A DNA stretch of 8,673 nt. It comes from an uncultured Clostridia bacterium. Its GTDB lineage: Bacteria > Bacillota > Clostridia > Oscillospirales > Ruminococcaceae. The position numbers and the translations under genes are program-made. The stretch covers positions 1 through 8,673 of the forward strand of contig CAMWVO010000055.1 of assembly GCA_947177695.1 (NCBI GenBank), written 5' to 3'. The notes beneath the pieces were generated by a model. The model was not told where the DNA came from and did no database searches. It was given only the letters and a program-made list of their open reading frames with translations. Shown here piece after piece: positions 6,967-8,673 of this stretch. The stretch's first letter is position 1. The number at the start of each line of letters is the position of its first letter.

Positions 6967-6995
6967 ATTATAGCATTTTGTGGTGTAAAAAGCAA
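6967..6995 (-). promoter_or_regulatory. Sigma-A-type promoter of the AraC-type gene
   Basis: On the minus strand TTGCTT (6995-6990) and TATAAT (6972-6967) are separated by 17 bases, and the -10 is preceded by TGC, giving a perfect extended -10. Predicted transcription starts near 6960, leaving a leader of about 78 bases before the ATG at 6882. A near-palindrome, GTGT-TT-ACAC (6955-6964), overlaps the predicted start and could be a regulator-binding site. Confidence 0.75.
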
Positions 6996-7041
6996 ATCGG
7001 GAAACCGTCTGTTTTACTGGGCAGATTTTTATTATCCTCAT

Positions 7042-7066
7042 CAGTTATAGCTTTTTCCTATAACTG
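7042..7066. repeat. Perfect inverted repeat between divergent promoters (candidate operator)
   Basis: CAGTTATAG (7042-7050) and CTATAACTG (7058-7066) are exact reverse complements around a 7-base spacer. The repeat lies 18 bases upstream of the paaK -35 box and 46 bases upstream of the regulator's -35. No T-run follows on either strand, so a terminator is unlikely. Position and symmetry suit an operator for a dimeric regulator, possibly the adjacent AraC-type protein. A direct repeat of GCATAT (7066-7071 and 7079-7084) abuts it on the paaK side. Confidence 0.6.
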
Positions 7067-7084
7067 CATATCAGCAAAGCATAT

Positions 7085-7113
7085 TAGACAAATAGGCTTT
7101 ATAGGTGTATAAT
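7085..7113 (+). promoter_or_regulatory. Sigma-A-type promoter of paaK
   Basis: TAGACA (7085-7090, five of six matches to TTGACA) and a perfect TATAAT (7108-7113) are 17 bases apart. Transcription would start near 7120, leaving a leader of about 37 bases before the ATG at 7157. Confidence 0.8.
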
Positions 7114-7143
7114 AACAACATGAACAAAACACATATAAAGTTC

Positions 7144-7150
7144 GGAGGAG
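7144..7150 (+). promoter_or_regulatory. Ribosome binding site of paaK
   Basis: GGAGGAG ends 6 bases before the ATG at 7157 and clearly supports that start. Confidence 0.88.
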
Positions 7151-7156
7151 ATATTT

Positions 7157-8500
7157 ATGAGCAAAAGAGACCCTAACAATAAATACTGGGACGAGGCGCT
7201 TGAAACAATGCCCCGTGAGGAGCTGGAAAAGAAACAGCTTGAGGATCTGAAAGAAATCGTTAAATTCGCTTACGATAACGCGCCCTACTACAAGCGTTCC
7301 TTTGACGAGGCGGGCGTAAAGCCCGAGGACATTCATACTCTCGCCGATATAAGCAAGTTCCCCTTTATCAATAAGACCACTCAGCGCGACACCCAGGGCG
7401 TTGGTTCATTTCTTGGAGAGCTTTGCGCCGTTCCCGAAGAGGACGTGGTGTTCATTTCAACGTCGTCGGGTTCGACGGGAGTTCCCACAATGAGCCCCTT
7501 TACCAAACAGGACTTCGACGAATTTCAGGATACCGAGAGCCGCTGGTTCTGGCAGGTGGGAATGAGACCAACCGACAGATACGTCCACGCGCTGAACTTC
7601 TCCCTCTATGTGGGAGGTCCCGACGTTATCGGAGCGCAGAACCTCGGCGCGCTCTGTATCTGGGGCGGAACGCTTCCCAGCGAAAGGCTGCTGTTTATCC
7701 TGCAAACCTATCAGCCCACCATAATCTGGACAAGTCCCTCATATGCGTGGCAGCTTGGCGAAAAGGCTAAAAAGGCGGGAATAGACCCGAAAAAAGACCT
7801 GTCCATCAAAAAGATAATCGTTGCGGGAGAGCTTGGCGGTTCTATCGACGCAACGAGAAAGGCTATCGAGGACTTGTGGGGAGCGGAGGTTTACGACTTC
7901 TACGGTCTGTCCGATATCTTCGGAGCCTGCGCCGCTCACTGTGAATACCACGACGGTCTGCACATTGCGGAAAACCACATTCTTGTTGAAACAGTTGATA
8001 TACATACGGGCGAAGTTCTCCTCGCGGGAGAAGTGGGCGAGCTGGTGTTCACAACCCTCCGAAAGCACGCGAGACCTCTTATCAGGTTCAGAACGGGCGA
8101 TATCGGCTGGATAGACAACACTCCCTGCAAATGCGGAAGAACTCACGGAAGAATACACATAAGCGGCAGAAAGGACGATATGTTTATCGTGTCCGCGGTA
8201 AACGTGTTCCCCAGCGATATCGAAGCCGTTATCCGCGACCTCGACGGCATTACGGGCGAATATCTTATCCGCGTATTTGAAAGGGACTTTACCTGCAAAT
8301 ACTCCGTTGAGGTGGAGAAAAACTCCGACAATCCCGACAGCGACGAGGCAATTGCTCAGAGGACGTCAGACGCTCTCAAAGCGAGGATCGGCGTAAAGCC
8401 CTACGAGGTGAAAGTCCACCCCGACGGCGGACTCGATACCCGTTCGGAGCATAAATCCCGGCGTATTATCGACGAAAGAAAGCTTGACTACAGCATATAA
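7157..8500 (+). CDS. paaK: Phenylacetate--CoA ligase family protein (ANL superfamily)
   Basis: Members activate an aryl or other carboxylic acid with ATP to an acyl-adenylate, then transfer it to coenzyme A. The 447-residue protein shows the family order: P-loop STSSGSTGVPT (101-111), YGLSD (249-253) in the adenylate site, GLHIAENH (267-274), RFRTGD (310-315), PCKCGR (323-328) and GRKDD (337-341). The small C-terminal domain ends with Lys433 in HKSRRI, a position suited to the adenylation-step lysine. Cys258, His261, Cys262, Cys324 and Cys326 form a Cys/His set around the adenylate region that could be a metal site; I cannot prove this. Substrate is unknown: in anaerobes such enzymes often handle arylacetates from aromatic amino acids, commonly beside indolepyruvate ferredoxin oxidoreductase genes, which are not in this window. 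The gene is monocistronic, with its own promoter and terminator, divergent from the AraC-type regulator. The family is secure; exact PaaK activity is less so. Confidence 0.92.
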   Translation: MSKRDPNNKYWDEALETMPREELEKKQLEDLKEIVKFAYDNAPYYKRSFDEAGVKPEDIHTLADISKFPFINKTTQRDTQGVGSFLGELCAVPEEDVVFISTSSGSTGVPTMSPFTKQDFDEFQDTESRWFWQVGMRPTDRYVHALNFSLYVGGPDVIGAQNLGALCIWGGTLPSERLLFILQTYQPTIIWTSPSYAWQLGEKAKKAGIDPKKDLSIKKIIVAGELGGSIDATRKAIEDLWGAEVYDFYGLSDIFGACAAHCEYHDGLHIAENHILVETVDIHTGEVLLAGEVGELVFTTLRKHARPLIRFRTGDIGWIDNTPCKCGRTHGRIHISGRKDDMFIVSAVNVFPSDIEAVIRDLDGITGEYLIRVFERDFTCKYSVEVEKNSDNPDSDEAIAQRTSDALKARIGVKPYEVKVHPDGGLDTRSEHKSRRIIDERKLDYSI

Positions 8501-8521
8501 AGATAACCCGATCTTCTCAAT

Positions 8522-8558
8522 AAAAAACCGAGCCGTTTTAATATCGGCTCGGTTTTTT
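8522..8558. terminator. Strong intrinsic terminator after paaK
   Basis: AAAAAACCGAGCCG (8522-8535) and CGGCTCGGTTTTTT (8545-8558) are exact reverse complements, giving a 14-base-pair stem with a 9-base loop and a run of six Ts. It lies 21 bases after the paaK stop. The matching A-run on the left makes it symmetric, so it could also stop transcription arriving from the right. Confidence 0.95.
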
Positions 8559-8600
8559 GTTGATAAATGCTGTAAATTTTGATTTACGCGACTAACTGTC

Positions 8601-8673
8601 GGAACGCTCAGGCGACGGAGCCGCCGACTAAAGCTGGTCGAGCTGAGCCCAGCTCGCAGGGGTCGAGGGGGCA
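8601..8673. repeat. GC-rich structured noncoding element, cut by the window edge
   Basis: This stretch has 51 G or C in 73 bases, against the AT-rich spacers elsewhere in the window. CGAGCTG (8639-8645) and CAGCTCG (8650-8656) form a 7-base-pair hairpin with loop AGCC. An alternative stem pairs AGCTGG (8632-8637) with CCAGCT (8649-8654). GGTCGAG occurs twice (8636-8642 and 8661-8667), and GGCG/CGCC arms flank 8611-8625. No frame shows a recognisable protein or start. It looks like one end of a dispersed intergenic repeat, but the rest is outside the window and no second copy is visible here. Confidence 0.4.

Noticed and set aside
6883..7041. Longer N-terminus for the AraC-type regulator, starting at 7041
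   Set aside because: The extra 53 residues match no domain, overlap a consensus promoter at 6967-6995, and lack a good ribosome site, whereas GGGAGG precedes the ATG at 6882.
8608..8673. Minus-strand frame open from the window edge to a TGA at 8610-8608
   Set aside because: Only 21 codons of low-complexity, GC-driven sequence with no family resemblance; better explained as noncoding repeat.
1..8673. CRISPR arrays, tRNA or rRNA genes, insertion sequences, defence systems
   Set aside because: I saw no regularly spaced repeats, RNA gene signatures, transposase motifs or terminal repeats with target duplications; all major open frames are accounted for by six metabolic or regulatory genes.

Overview
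This window carries an ordinary bacterial glycogen-synthesis operon, glgB-glgC-glgD-glgA, followed by a convergent AraC-type regulator gene and a divergently transcribed gene for a phenylacetate--CoA ligase-like enzyme. A catalytic GlgC paired with a catalytically degenerate GlgD is a hallmark of Firmicutes (Bacillota). Together with the purine-rich Shine-Dalgarno sites, consensus sigma-A-type promoters, classic intrinsic terminators and moderate GC content, this points to an anaerobic Clostridia member. Ruminococcaceae/Oscillospiraceae seems most likely, but the species cannot be fixed from this sequence.

Layout. Bases 1-1941 hold glgB without its extreme 5' end; its promoter lies outside the window. 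glgC (1966-3171) follows after 24 bases with a strong ribosome site. A 112-base structured gap leads to glgD (3285-4409). An 87-base gap with a terminator-like hairpin leads to glgA (4497-5921). A strong hairpin terminator at 5953-5986 ends the operon and separates it from the converging araC-type gene (complement 6004-6882). The 274-base region 6883-7156 contains back-to-back promoters and a perfect 9-base inverted repeat. paaK (7157-8500) ends at another strong terminator (8522-8558). The last ~75 bases are GC-rich, noncoding in appearance, full of inverted repeats, and cut by the window edge.

How the genes work together. GlgC, probably as a complex with GlgD, makes ADP-glucose from glucose-1-phosphate and ATP. 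GlgA polymerises ADP-glucose into alpha-1,4-glucan, and GlgB adds alpha-1,6 branches. No glycogen phosphorylase or debranching gene is present here. The AraC-type regulator and the acyl-CoA ligase form a separate small unit; the shared intergenic region suggests, but does not prove, that the regulator controls the ligase.

I found no mobile element, CRISPR array, tRNA or rRNA, and no convincing new multi-gene system. The points most worth a second look are fine-scale: a hairpin between a Shine-Dalgarno sequence and the glgD start, two mutually exclusive hairpins before glgA, a lysine/alanine-rich tail on GlgB, a palindrome between the divergent promoters, and the GC-rich right-edge element.
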